A program made the position numbers and the translations under genes. Shown here in pieces: positions 7,760-14,931 of a stretch of 64,000 nucleotides of DNA. Origin of the DNA: Actinomycetota bacterium (lineage in GTDB: Bacteria > Actinomycetota > Thermoleophilia > Gaiellales > Gaiellaceae); assembly GCA_003139545.1 (NCBI GenBank), contig PLJC01000008.1:151464-215463 (forward strand), read 5' to 3'. How positions within the stretch are numbered: position 1 is the stretch's first letter; each line of letters begins with the position of its first letter. The notes beneath the pieces were generated by a model. The model was not told the DNA's origin and ran no database searches. It worked only from the letters and a program-made list of their open reading frames with translations.

Positions 7760-8660
7760 GGGGATGCGAGTCGAGTATCGCGAAGAGCCCTGCCGCTCCG
7801 CACTGAATCGAGTCCAGGGCATGCCCTTCGGGTGGTCACTCAACCCGTACATGGGCTGCGCGCACCAGTGCACGTTCTGTTACGTGCGTGCCTTCGAGCT
7901 GCGCGCCGACCGTCCCGCGGACGAGCGCTACGGCGCGAGCATCCGCGTCAAGACGAACGTGGCCGAGGTGCTGCGCCGCGAGCTCGCGCGGCCGTCGTGG
8001 CAGCGCGAGGGGATCGCCATCGGTGCTGCCACCGACCCGTACCAGCCCGCGGAGGGCCGCTACCGGCTGACGCGCGCATGCCTGGAGGTGCTCTCCGCGG
8101 CCGCGAACCCGTTCGGGATCATCACGCGCGGCCCGATGATCGTCCGCGACCTCGACGTGCTCGCCGAGGCGGCACGGCGCGCCGAGGTGAGTGTGACGTT
8201 CTCGATCGCGACGCTCGACGTCGACATCTGGCGGAGAACGGAGCCCGGCACCGCTCCGCCGCACCAGCGATTGCGCGCGCTCCGGCAGCTCGTGGACGCG
8301 GGAATCAAGACCGGCGTCGGCATGGCGCCAATCCTCCCCGGCCTGAGCGACAAGCCGGAGCTGCTCGCCGAGGTCGTGCGCGCGGCCCGCGCCGCCGGCG
8401 CGACGGGCGTGTGGGCGAACCTCCTGTACCTCAAGCCGGGGACGAAGGAGCACTTCCTCGGCGCGCTCGAGCGCGACTGGCCGGAGCTGCTGCCGCGGTA
8501 CGAGCAGCTGTACGCGCGGCGCGCGTACCTCCCGGCGGAGAAGACGAACCCGGTGCGGGAGCAGGTGCGCGAGCTCGCGCGTGCACACGGCGTCCGCGAC
8601 CGGCGGCGCGTGCGCCTCGAACCGCCCGCGGATCCCGAGCAGCTGCAGCTCGCGTTGTAG
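7758..8660 (+). CDS. Radical SAM protein, Rv2578c/spore-photoproduct-lyase-like family
   Basis: A 300-residue protein with the radical SAM cluster motif CAHQCTFC (Cys34, Cys38, Cys41), which binds a 4Fe-4S cluster and S-adenosylmethionine, followed by the GAATDPYQPAE segment typical of the actinobacterial Rv2578c-like group. The reaction is unknown; similarity to spore photoproduct lyase concerns the fold, and this is not evidence of DNA repair. ATG 7758 or ATG 7764 could be the start; the former is shared in a CATG with the divergent hydrolase. The stop is one base from the end of the next, convergent gene. Confidence 0.85.
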   Translation: MGMRVEYREEPCRSALNRVQGMPFGWSLNPYMGCAHQCTFCYVRAFELRADRPADERYGASIRVKTNVAEVLRRELARPSWQREGIAIGAATDPYQPAEGRYRLTRACLEVLSAAANPFGIITRGPMIVRDLDVLAEAARRAEVSVTFSIATLDVDIWRRTEPGTAPPHQRLRALRQLVDAGIKTGVGMAPILPGLSDKPELLAEVVRAARAAGATGVWANLLYLKPGTKEHFLGALERDWPELLPRYEQLYARRAYLPAEKTNPVREQVRELARAHGVRDRRRVRLEPPADPEQLQLAL

Positions 8661-8661
8661 C

Positions 8662-9195
8662 TCAGTACGCGCCGACGAGCCAGAGCACGAAGAGCGCGAA
8701 CAGCGAGAGCAAGATCGCGGCCACCATCAGCGCGACGTTCATCCCGAGGATGAGCGCGAACAGCGCGCCCGGGTCACGTCCACCTGAGAGCTTCCGGATG
8801 TGGAGGTTGACGCGGGCACGCGCCCGCGGCGGCGGTCCGAGCCTCCGCACCGGCAGGCCGAACGCGGCGAGCGCCCCCTCGAGGTCGAGGTCGGCCGACG
8901 CACCGGCGACGAGGATCTCGGTGGCGGGGAACTCCGCCAATGCGTCGGCGACCGCCTGCACCGGATCGACGTCGCCGGCCACGCTCGTCACGGGCACGAG
9001 CCCCTCGAGCGCGCGCTCCGCCTCCAGGCCGCGGACCTCCGCGCGCAGCCGTGCGCCCTCCTCTGCGTTCGAGAGCCAGTCCAGCGGGCCGACGACGGTC
9101 GGCGCGACGACGAGGACGCGCCACGGGCCGCCTGCGAGCGCCTGCCGAATCGTCTCCGGCGAGGTGTCGCCGACGACGAGGAGCAGCACGTTCAA
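8662..9195 (-). CDS. Unknown protein with nucleotide-binding-like N-terminus and C-terminal membrane helix
   Basis: A 177-residue protein. The first 110 residues alternate short hydrophobic strands and helices (VLLLVVGD, WRVLVVAP, EILVAGAS), resembling a universal-stress-protein or HUP fold without clear catalytic residues. A long hydrophobic helix near 148-174 ends the protein, so it is probably a tail-anchored membrane protein. TTG 9195 is chosen because GGAG lies seven bases upstream; GTG 9189 is the alternative. It is divergent from the response regulator gene with a 108-base gap. I do not recognise a characterised family. Confidence 0.65.
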   Translation of the reverse strand: MNVLLLVVGDTSPETIRQALAGGPWRVLVVAPTVVGPLDWLSNAEEGARLRAEVRGLEAERALEGLVPVTSVAGDVDPVQAVADALAEFPATEILVAGASADLDLEGALAAFGLPVRRLGPPPRARARVNLHIRKLSGGRDPGALFALILGMNVALMVAAILLSLFALFVLWLVGAY

Positions 9196-9285
9196 CGCGG
9201 GTCTCCGCCGGCGGTCGCCGGCGCGGAAATGGGCACCCAGTCGGCCACGAAGCTCGATTTGTACCTCGCCGTCGGAACGACGGCA

Positions 9286-9291
9286 TACAAT
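9286..9291 (+). promoter_or_regulatory. Candidate -10 element TACAAT of the response regulator gene
   Basis: TACAAT ends 12 bases before ATG 9304. The only -35-like hexamer, TTGTAC at 9259-9264, is 21 bases away, so if real this is an extended-spacing or -35-independent promoter with a very short leader. The same hexamer precedes the genes at 19803 (+) and 49768 (-) at 8 and 6 bases. Confidence 0.45.
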
Positions 9292-9303
9292 CGGCTTCCC
9301 GCG

Positions 9304-9930
9304 ATGGCTCCCTCTGAAATCACCGTCCTGATCGTCGACGACCACGAAGTGGTGCGCGAAGGCCTGCGGCTGTCCCTGTCGCGTGCGCCCCACGTCCGCG
9401 TGATCGGCGAGGCCGCGGACGGCGAGAGCGCGGTCGCCCTCGCCGAGCGCAGACGCCCGAACGTCGTGATCATGGACGTGCGGATGCCCGGGATGGACGG
9501 CCTGGAGGCGACGAAGCTCCTCACCGAGCAGGATCCCAACGTCGCCGTCCTGATCTTCACCGCGTACAGCGAGCGCAGCCTGCTCAGCCGCGGCCTCGAC
9601 TCCGGCGCGAAGGGCTACATCCTCAAGGAGGCCCCGCACGAGACGCTCGTGCGCGCGATCGAGAAGGTCGCCGACGGCGAGGGCTACGTCGACCCGGCGC
9701 TCATGCCCGCGTTCCTCTCCGGCAAGGACAAGGAAGAGATGCTGACGACGCGGGAGCGCGAGATCCTCCAGCTCCTCGCAGACGGCATGTCGAACGCCGA
9801 CGTGGCGACCAAGCTCTTCATCAGCCAGGAGACCGTGAAGAGCCACGTGCGGCACATCCTCGCCAAGCTCGAGGCGGACACGCGCACGCACGCGGTCGCG
9901 ATCGCGCTGCGAGAAGCGATCATCGACTAG
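9304..9930 (+). CDS. NarL/LuxR-family response regulator
   Basis: A 208-residue two-domain regulator. The receiver domain (about 5-120) has the acidic pair Asp12-Asp13, phospho-acceptor Asp58 in IMDVRMPG and the conserved Lys in ILKEA. A LuxR helix-turn-helix (about 145-205) contains LTTREREILQLLADGMSN and ETVKSHVRHILAKL. It should bind DNA once phosphorylated. The next gene in the same direction encodes a histidine-kinase-like protein, the probable partner, although a 165-base palindromic element lies between them. ATG 9304 begins just before the first beta strand. Confidence 0.9.
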   Translation: MAPSEITVLIVDDHEVVREGLRLSLSRAPHVRVIGEAADGESAVALAERRRPNVVIMDVRMPGMDGLEATKLLTEQDPNVAVLIFTAYSERSLLSRGLDSGAKGYILKEAPHETLVRAIEKVADGEGYVDPALMPAFLSGKDKEEMLTTREREILQLLADGMSNADVATKLFISQETVKSHVRHILAKLEADTRTHAVAIALREAIID

Positions 9931-9931
9931 T

Positions 9932-10089
9932 GCCCCTTCCAGTAGTGGTTTCGCGTTCCTGGCGAGCGAAAAGCGAGCGATGCAAGGACGCAGGGAGCGG
10001 CCGTAGCCTTAGCTACGGCCGCGACCGAGGACGCAGCAGCGCGCTGCTTTGCAGCCGCCAGGGACGCACTAACTACTGCTGGAAGGGGC
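9932..10089 (+). repeat. Palindromic element copy 1, long inverted repeat with conserved blocks around a hairpin
   Basis: The whole gap between response regulator and kinase is one imperfect palindrome. Outer arms are GCCCCTTCCAG (9932-9942) and its exact complement (10079-10089). Inside are block A GCGATGCAAGGACGCAG (9977-9993), an 11-bp perfect stem with loop CTTA (9997-10022), and block B CCGAGGACGCAGCAGCGCGC (10025-10044). Blocks A and B recur exactly, in the same order relative to transcription and with the same 31-base spacing, at 11983-12050 on the other strand. The right arm contains the ribosome site of the kinase gene. No transposase is present. It could be a MITE-like repeat or a structured RNA in the operon transcript. 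Confidence 0.85.
10081..10088 (+). promoter_or_regulatory. Shine-Dalgarno of the kinase gene inside the inverted-repeat arm
   Basis: GGAAGGGG lies seven bases before TTG 10096 and decides that start. It is also part of the right terminal arm of the palindromic element, so pairing with the left arm would hide it. Confidence 0.6.
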
Positions 10090-10095
10090 GCTAAC

Positions 10096-10752
10096 TTGTC
10101 GGCCGACGAGCCCGCGCGGCGCGATCCGACCGAGGAGATCCTCGCCGTCGAGCAGGACGAGCGCCGCCGGATCGCGCTCTTCCTCCACGACGGGCCTGTG
10201 CAGTCGCTCGCCGGTGTCGCGCTCATGCTCGATGCGACGCTCAACTTCCTCCAGCGTGGCGAGCTGGAGCAAGCCGGCGAGGTGCTCGAACGCGCGCTCG
10301 GGCGGACGCGGACGACGATCGGCGAGCTCCGCAACCTCTCGTTCAATCTCGAGCCTGTCGTCCTGCGCGACCACGGTCTCGGCGTGGCGCTCCAGGCGCT
10401 CGGCGACAACCGCGGCATGGCGCACGGCATCGCAGTGGAGGTCGACGCGGCTGCGGCTGAGGCGCTCAGCGAGCGAACGCAGGCGGCGTTGTACGCGATC
10501 GTGCGCGAGGCGCTCGAGGGTGCGATCCGCCGCGGGCCGCCGACGGTGTTCGCCGTGCGCGTGCGTCCGGCGAAGGACGAGGGCGGGCTCGAGATCGAGA
10601 TCTCCGACAACGCTCCCGTCGAACGCCGGCAACGGTCGCTCGAGGTGCTGCGGGAGCGGGCGCGGACGCTCGGCGCCGCGATGCACGTCGACAGCGCAGA
10701 CGTCGGGACGACGATGCGGCTCGTCCTGCCGACGTACCCGCGCGGCGAGTAG
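10096..10752 (+). CDS. Histidine-kinase-like protein (HisKA_3 type) with eroded ATP-binding motifs
   Basis: A 218-residue soluble protein without a sensor domain. The dimerisation/phosphoacceptor helix is intact, DERRRIALFLHDGPVQSL with His31, as in NarX/DegS-type kinases. The ATPase half is degenerate: the N-box reads REALEGAIRR, lacking the usual Asn, and the G1 region reads SDNAPVE rather than DxGxG. It may act as a phosphotransfer or regulatory partner for the upstream response regulator rather than an autonomous kinase. TTG start with GGAAGGGG seven bases upstream. Confidence 0.75.
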   Translation: MSADEPARRDPTEEILAVEQDERRRIALFLHDGPVQSLAGVALMLDATLNFLQRGELEQAGEVLERALGRTRTTIGELRNLSFNLEPVVLRDHGLGVALQALGDNRGMAHGIAVEVDAAAAEALSERTQAALYAIVREALEGAIRRGPPTVFAVRVRPAKDEGGLEIEISDNAPVERRQRSLEVLRERARTLGAAMHVDSADVGTTMRLVLPTYPRGE

Positions 10753-10765
10753 GATCCGCGCCGCG

Positions 10766-10951
10766 ATGGCGGAAGGCCACCTTCTCTTCGTCTGGAAGAC
10801 GTCCGGCTACGAGCTACTCGAAGAGCCCGGCGACGTGCCGGAGGTCGGCGCCGAGATCGAGCAGGACGGCCAACGCCTGCGCGTGACGAAAGTCGCGGCG
10901 TCGCCCCTCCCGGGCGACCGGCGCGCGTGCGCGTACCTCGCGCACCCTTAG
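10766..10951 (+). CDS. Small conserved-looking hypothetical protein (61 residues)
   Basis: A 61-residue acidic protein (begins MAEGHLLFVWK) with an even pattern of short beta strands, probably a small beta-barrel; no motif is recognised. ATG 10766 is 13 bases after the kinase-like gene, so it probably shares that transcript. Its stop TAG overlaps the stop of the convergent flavoprotein in the palindrome TTAG. Confidence 0.6.
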   Translation: MAEGHLLFVWKTSGYELLEEPGDVPEVGAEIEQDGQRLRVTKVAASPLPGDRRACAYLAHP

Positions 10952-11931
10952 ACCGCGTCTTCCGCTGCGGCCAGGCCGAGGACGAGCGCCTGCGCGAGGC
11001 CGCTCGAGTAGCCGCCCGTCGCGACGCCGCCGGCGTCGACTCCCGCCGCCCAGACACCGTCGAGCCCGACGACGCGCGCATGGTCGTCGACGAGCAACCC
11101 GCCGATCGTGTGCGTCACCCCCGCCGACACATGAACAGCCAACCGACCGTCGTTGCGCGCGACCACCGTTCCGCCTACAGCGCGCGCCGCCTCGATGCGG
11201 TCGTTCGTCCGCTCGACGACGTACCACGCGCTCGGGCCGATGAGCTGCGCGAGATCGTTCTCGTGCCACGCCACCTTCCGCGGCGTGACGTCGCGGCCGT
11301 CGTCGGTCAGGACGCGCGCTTCGCTTCCGTACAGCTGTGCGAGCCGGACGAAGTCCTCCTCGTGGATGCGCGCCGGGCGGGCCGGCATCGCCCGGCCGTA
11401 GAACTCCCCCATGCCCGCGGTGATCGAAGCGCCGCGGGCGAGGCTCCAGTCGAGTGCGTCGCCTGCGCTCCACGGGTTGGCGCGCAGGAGAAGCCCCCGC
11501 TCCTCGGCCAGACGGCGGCCGAAGCCTCCCGTGGCGAGCACGACCGGCGGCTCGGCGTCGGGCGGCAGCGCAGTCTGGAGCCGCACATCCACGCGCGATG
11601 CAAGCAACTCGGTCAGTGCATGCGCGTCGAAACGCTTGCCGGTCGTCCGCGGATTCTCGGTGTCGTCCCAGATGGGCTCGGCACCGAGCGAGACAAGCCA
11701 CGCGAGCGCGTCGTCCAGCCGCTCCCATACGAGCCGCTGGAGCGATTCGTCCCCGCCGGGGCAGTCGGCGCGGAAGTCCTCCCAACGGAGATGGCGCCAG
11801 ATAACGCCGCTCGAAAGGAGCATCGACCCGCCCGCACGCGTCCCCTTCTCGATCACCGTCGGCTCGAGCCCGAGCTCGCGCGCGCGCACGGCGGCGACGA
11901 GCCCGGCCATGCCGGCTCCCGCGATCAGCAT
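10948..11931 (-). CDS. FAD-dependent oxidoreductase, fumarate reductase/ketosteroid dehydrogenase flavoprotein family
   Basis: A 327-residue flavoprotein. The N-terminal dinucleotide motif GAGMAGL with Glu-Lys about 20 residues on (VIEKGTRAGG) binds FAD, and the C-terminal GGVATGGYSSGLAQALVLGL segment closes the FAD site as in succinate dehydrogenase/fumarate reductase flavoproteins. It is shorter than typical family members (about 450-550), so the cap domain is reduced; the substrate is unknown. ATG 11931 is preceded by CCTCCT rather than a ribosome site. The second palindromic element lies directly upstream. Confidence 0.8.
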   Translation of the reverse strand: MLIAGAGMAGLVAAVRARELGLEPTVIEKGTRAGGSMLLSSGVIWRHLRWEDFRADCPGGDESLQRLVWERLDDALAWLVSLGAEPIWDDTENPRTTGKRFDAHALTELLASRVDVRLQTALPPDAEPPVVLATGGFGRRLAEERGLLLRANPWSAGDALDWSLARGASITAGMGEFYGRAMPARPARIHEEDFVRLAQLYGSEARVLTDDGRDVTPRKVAWHENDLAQLIGPSAWYVVERTNDRIEAARAVGGTVVARNDGRLAVHVSAGVTHTIGGLLVDDHARVVGLDGVWAAGVDAGGVATGGYSSGLAQALVLGLAAAEDAV

Positions 11932-11943
11932 CAGGAGGGTCTG

Positions 11944-12088
11944 GCGAAATAGTGGCTGTGTCGCAGATGGTGCGCTGGATCGGCGCGCTGCTGCGTCCTC
12001 GGCCGCGTCCGTACCCACGGGTACGAACGCGGCCTGCGTCCTTGCATCGCATCCGACCAGCGCATCCCTGCGACGAGCACCATTCCGC
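11944..12088 (-). repeat. Palindromic element copy 2
   Basis: An imperfect palindrome filling the gap between the VOC gene and the flavoprotein gene. On the plus strand it carries the complement of block B at 11983-12002 (20 of 20 bases identical to copy 1) and the complement of block A at 12034-12050 (17 of 17). A 31-base hairpin region between them (12003-12033) differs from copy 1 yet keeps the stem, including two compensatory pair changes. Further arms GTCGCAG (11960-11966) with CTGCGAC (12068-12074), and TGCGCTGG (11971-11978) with CCAGCGCA (12057-12064), extend the palindrome. Relative to transcription the orientation matches copy 1. Confidence 0.85.
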
Positions 12089-12097
12089 CAGACCCTC

Positions 12098-12751
12098 CTA
12101 CGTGAGCGAGAAGGTCGACTTGTGCTCGACGTACTCGATGCGGACGTTCTCCGGCCCGCGCAGGAAGACCGCGTACGTGTTCGCCGCGTCGACGACGTTG
12201 TCGATCTCGACGCCCAAATCGCCGGCCTCGGCGATGTGCTCGTCGGCCGAGTCGACGAGTACCGCGATGTGGTTCAGGAGGGGCCGCTCCGGATTGCCGG
12301 GCTCGCCGGGATGGAACTCCACCCAGGCGCCCCCGACTTCGACGCGCGGAAAACCCGACGGGCCGACGGGCGCGGGATCGAATCCGAGCGTGACATACGC
12401 GGCCACGGCAGCCTCCGGATGCGCGGAGAACAAGGCGACATGGTCGAGGTCGTAGTCGAGGTCGGTCTCGCCCTCGACGACGCCGATGCGCACGCCCTCC
12501 GCGAGGTCGAACCAGCGCTCGCCGTCCTCGAGGTGCGCGACGCGGAGCGCAACGTGCTTCAGCGCGCCGCGCGAGCGTGGCCCTTCGGCCGCGAACAGCG
12601 TCAGCTTGCCGCGGCGCGCGTCCGCGCCGACGAGCGTGAACGCGTCCGTGCGCTCGATGACGTGCATGCCGAGCTCCGCGGCCGCGAAGTCCGTGATCGC
12701 GTCCCGGTCGGCAACCCAGTACGCAACGTGATCGAGCTTTGTCGGGTTCAC
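12098..12751 (-). CDS. VOC-superfamily (glyoxalase/extradiol dioxygenase-like) protein
   Basis: A 217-residue protein made of two vicinal-oxygen-chelate modules. Module 1 begins LDHVAYWV with ELGM, and the second half contains LDHVALFS, NHIAVLV and the terminal RIEYVEH. The metal-ligand His/Glu positions seem present, so a metal-dependent lyase, dioxygenase or isomerase is possible; the substrate is unknown. GTG 12751 begins just before the first strand (VNPTKLDHV), without a strong ribosome site. It lies between the ferredoxin gene and the palindromic element on the same strand. Confidence 0.8.
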   Translation of the reverse strand: MNPTKLDHVAYWVADRDAITDFAAAELGMHVIERTDAFTLVGADARRGKLTLFAAEGPRSRGALKHVALRVAHLEDGERWFDLAEGVRIGVVEGETDLDYDLDHVALFSAHPEAAVAAYVTLGFDPAPVGPSGFPRVEVGGAWVEFHPGEPGNPERPLLNHIAVLVDSADEHIAEAGDLGVEIDNVVDAANTYAVFLRGPENVRIEYVEHKSTFSLT

Positions 12752-12786
12752 GCTCGGAGCGTACCCCGCTCGGCGCGGACTACGCG

Positions 12787-13092
12787 CTACTCGATGGGCT
12801 CGTTGTGGACGTCGTTCTCGACCGCGTACTTCTCGGTGAGCTCGTTCACGACGCCTATGCCCTTGTTGTATGCGTAGTTGATCTCGACGAACGCATTCCA
12901 CTTGTCGGGGAGCGCGTCCTCCGGGAAGATCGCCTCGACCGGGCATTCCGGTTCGCAGGCGCCGCAGTCGATGCACTCCTCCGCGTCGATGACGAGGATC
13001 CGGTCAGCCGGGTGGATGCAGTCCACCGGGCAGACGTCGACGCAGGAAAGGTCTTTGATGTCGATGCAGGGCTCGGCGATGATGTACGTCAC
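12787..13092 (-). CDS. fdxA: 7Fe ferredoxin (3Fe-4S/4Fe-4S), FdxA type
   Basis: A 101-residue electron carrier. The N-terminal cysteines in CIDIKDLSCVDVCPVDC and the second motif CIDCGACEPECP are the pattern of actinobacterial FdxA with one 3Fe-4S and one 4Fe-4S cluster; the length agrees. The C-terminal third is the usual helical tail. It sits between an orphan receiver gene and a VOC gene, with no obvious redox partner adjacent. Confidence 0.92.
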   Translation of the reverse strand: MTYIIAEPCIDIKDLSCVDVCPVDCIHPADRILVIDAEECIDCGACEPECPVEAIFPEDALPDKWNAFVEINYAYNKGIGVVNELTEKYAVENDVHNEPIE

Positions 13093-13149
13093 GGCGCCAA
13101 CTTTAGAGGACGCGCCCGGCGGGGCACCGGGAGAACCGGCTGAGAGCCT

Positions 13150-13455
13150 CTACGGCAGGAGCTCGACGATGATCTCCTGCACGCGCTCGACGAACGCCGA
13201 CTTGGCGAGCACCTGATCGAAGCCGGCGGCGTGCGCGGCGCGCAGACCGGAGGTGTCCGTGTGGTTCGTGTAGCCGAGGATCGGGACGTCGGGGTAGGTG
13301 TCTGCCACCTCCTCGGGCTCGATCCGCGAGATGTCGCAGATGACGAGGTCGGGATCGTCCGTGTGATCGACCGTGACCAAGCGGTGCCCTGGCAGCAGCG
13401 CCTCGAGCTTTCCCCGGAAGAACAAGTCGACCCCACACAGCAGGATCGTGGCCAC
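13150..13455 (-). CDS. Stand-alone receiver-like protein (pseudo-receiver)
   Basis: A 101-residue CheY-like single domain. The strand LVICDISR supplies an Asp at the usual phosphorylation site and VLAKSAF gives the conserved Lys. However, the acidic pair at the end of the first strand is replaced (LLCGVDLFF), so metal binding and normal phosphorylation are doubtful. No output domain and no adjacent kinase. GTG 13455 has no strong ribosome site and is divergent from the DUF309 gene, with 19 bases between. Confidence 0.7.
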   Translation of the reverse strand: MATILLCGVDLFFRGKLEALLPGHRLVTVDHTDDPDLVICDISRIEPEEVADTYPDVPILGYTNHTDTSGLRAAHAAGFDQVLAKSAFVERVQEIIVELLP

Positions 13456-13474
13456 ATGACAAGGTTAGAGGGGA

Positions 13475-13798
13475 ATGGCCGACCCGTACAAGACGGGGCT
13501 CGAGCACATCCGCGCCGGCCGCTTCTTCGAGGCGCACGAGGAGCTCGAGCTCGTGTGGCGCGCGGCGCCCGCCGAGGAGCGCGATTTCTACCAGGGGCTC
13601 GTCCACGTGGCGGTCGCCTGGTACCAGGCCGGACGCGGCCGGCCGGTGGGGACGGCTCGGCAGCTGGAGAAGGCGATGAGGCGGCTCGAGGCGTACGAGC
13701 CGGAGCACCTCGGCGTCGACGTCGCCGCGCTGCGGGCCCAGCTCGCGGCGCTCCTCGAGACGCTGGACCTAGGGGGACGTCAGCCCGATGGCATCTAG
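13475..13798 (+). CDS. DUF309 protein
   Basis: A 107-residue helical protein with the DUF309 signature: HEELELVWR followed by RDFYQGLVHVAVAW. The family forms a small alpha-bundle of unknown function. ATG 13475 directly follows AGAGGGGA, an unusually short ribosome-site spacing. The last 30 bases overlap the end of the convergent ccdA-like gene. Confidence 0.82.
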   Translation: MADPYKTGLEHIRAGRFFEAHEELELVWRAAPAEERDFYQGLVHVAVAWYQAGRGRPVGTARQLEKAMRRLEAYEPEHLGVDVAALRAQLAALLETLDLGGRQPDGI

Positions 13799-14479
13799 CG
13801 CGCGGTTCACCGCGACGTGCAGCCACCAGTCCCGGTGGAAGAAGAGGAGCAGCCCGAGCGCGACCAGCGTCACGCCGCTCGCGACCTGGATGATCGTGTA
13901 GCGGTTCCGGATCCAGCGGAACGCGTTCATCGCCCGGCCAAACGCGAGGCCTGCGGTGAGGAACGCCGCCCCGAGGCCGAGCGCGTACAGGGCGAGGAGC
14001 GCCGCCCCACGCAGGATGGTGCCGGTGTCGCTCGCGAGCACGAGCACCGCCGCGAGCACGGTGCCGATGCACGGCGCCGCGCAGACGGCGAAGGCCCCGC
14101 CGAGCAGCGCGCGCGACCCACGCTTGCGCGCGCCGACGATGAGCCCCGGGGCCATCACGCGCTCGGGCACAGGGAGCAGGCCGACGAACGCGAGCCCGAT
14201 CACGACGAGGACGAACCCGGCGATGTCGGCCTGCGCGTTCGGGGTGACGACGTTCGAGATCGCGGCGGCGCCCGCGCCCACCGCGACGAAGACGAGCGTG
14301 AAGCCGAGAATGAACGGGACGCTCGCGATCGCGATGCGGCGCGCCGATCCGGCGCGTCCCAGGTCGTCCGGGTCGACCCCGGACACAGCGGAGAGGTAGC
14401 CGGGCACGAGCGGCAGGACGCATGGCGTGACCACCGACGCGTACCCCGCTGCGAACGCGACGACGAGCCGGAGGGCCAT
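13769..14479 (-). CDS. ccdA: CcdA-type cytochrome c biogenesis / thiol-disulfide exchange membrane protein
   Basis: A 236-residue protein with six predicted membrane helices. The conserved cysteines of CcdA/DsbD-beta occur in helix 1 (TPCVLPLVPGYLSA) and helix 4 (CAAPCIGTVLAAVL), where they relay electrons from cytoplasmic thioredoxin to extracytoplasmic thiol proteins. It is the last gene of a leftward set with CcmH and two TlpA-like proteins, its logical partners. The start ATG overlaps the ccmH stop by one base (TGATG). Confidence 0.9.
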   Translation of the reverse strand: MALRLVVAFAAGYASVVTPCVLPLVPGYLSAVSGVDPDDLGRAGSARRIAIASVPFILGFTLVFVAVGAGAAAISNVVTPNAQADIAGFVLVVIGLAFVGLLPVPERVMAPGLIVGARKRGSRALLGGAFAVCAAPCIGTVLAAVLVLASDTGTILRGAALLALYALGLGAAFLTAGLAFGRAMNAFRWIRNRYTIIQVASGVTLVALGLLLFFHRDWWLHVAVNRALDAIGLTSP

Positions 14480-14931
14480 CAGTCCAACCGGGCGAGCAGC
14501 TCGTCGAGGCGCCGCTCGGTCTCCGGATCGGTCTCGTGTTCCGTCTCGGGCGGCTCGGGCTCCTGTGTCCGGCTCCAGCGCCACACACCGACGGCGAGCA
14601 GGAGGGCGCCGCCGAGGACGCCGCCCAGCGGCAGCCACCAGGCGAGGAGGTCGAAGCCCTTGTGCGGGGGCGCCGCGAGGATCCCCTGCCCGAAGTTGCC
14701 GACGAGCTCGGTCTCGATCTGCTTCGCCGACCAGCATTCCGCGATGCGCCTCGAGATCTGCGCCTTGATCGCCTGCGCGGCCGGCGCCTCTGACATGTCG
14801 AGCGTCGTGTGGCAGGTCGGGCACATGATCTGGCCCTCGAGATACGAGAGCGACGTCTTCGGGTTCGCGCACGCCGCTGCCGGGCCGGCGAGCGCGAGCG
14901 CGGCCGCCGCCACGGCGAGGACGCGAGTCAT
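14479..14931 (-). CDS. ccmH: CcmH-type cytochrome c maturation protein
   Basis: A 150-residue exported, membrane-anchored protein: signal peptide (residues 1-20), CcmH domain with redox pair CPTC (about 37-40), one membrane helix at about 100-120 and an acidic tail. CcmH reduces apocytochrome c haem-binding cysteines. The ATG at 14931 overlaps the stop of the upstream TlpA-like gene (TGATG); TTG 14934 is a less likely start. The ccdA gene follows directly. Confidence 0.85.
   Translation of the reverse strand: MTRVLAVAAAALALAGPAAACANPKTSLSYLEGQIMCPTCHTTLDMSEAPAAQAIKAQISRRIAECWSAKQIETELVGNFGQGILAAPPHKGFDLLAWWLPLGGVLGGALLLAVGVWRWSRTQEPEPPETEHETDPETERRLDELLARLD

Noticed and set aside
9259..9264. 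TTGTAC as a -35 element for the response regulator
   Set aside because: Distance to the -10 is 21 bases, outside the normal 16-19 range; kept only as a remark.
6872..9331. Open frame of 819 codons spanning the hydrolase and radical SAM genes
   Set aside because: It crosses two well-supported genes in other frames and shows Arg/Pro/Ala-rich low-complexity translation.
11932..12097. Possible insertion sequence at the palindromic element
   Set aside because: No transposase frame and no direct target duplication at either end; length of only about 145 bases.
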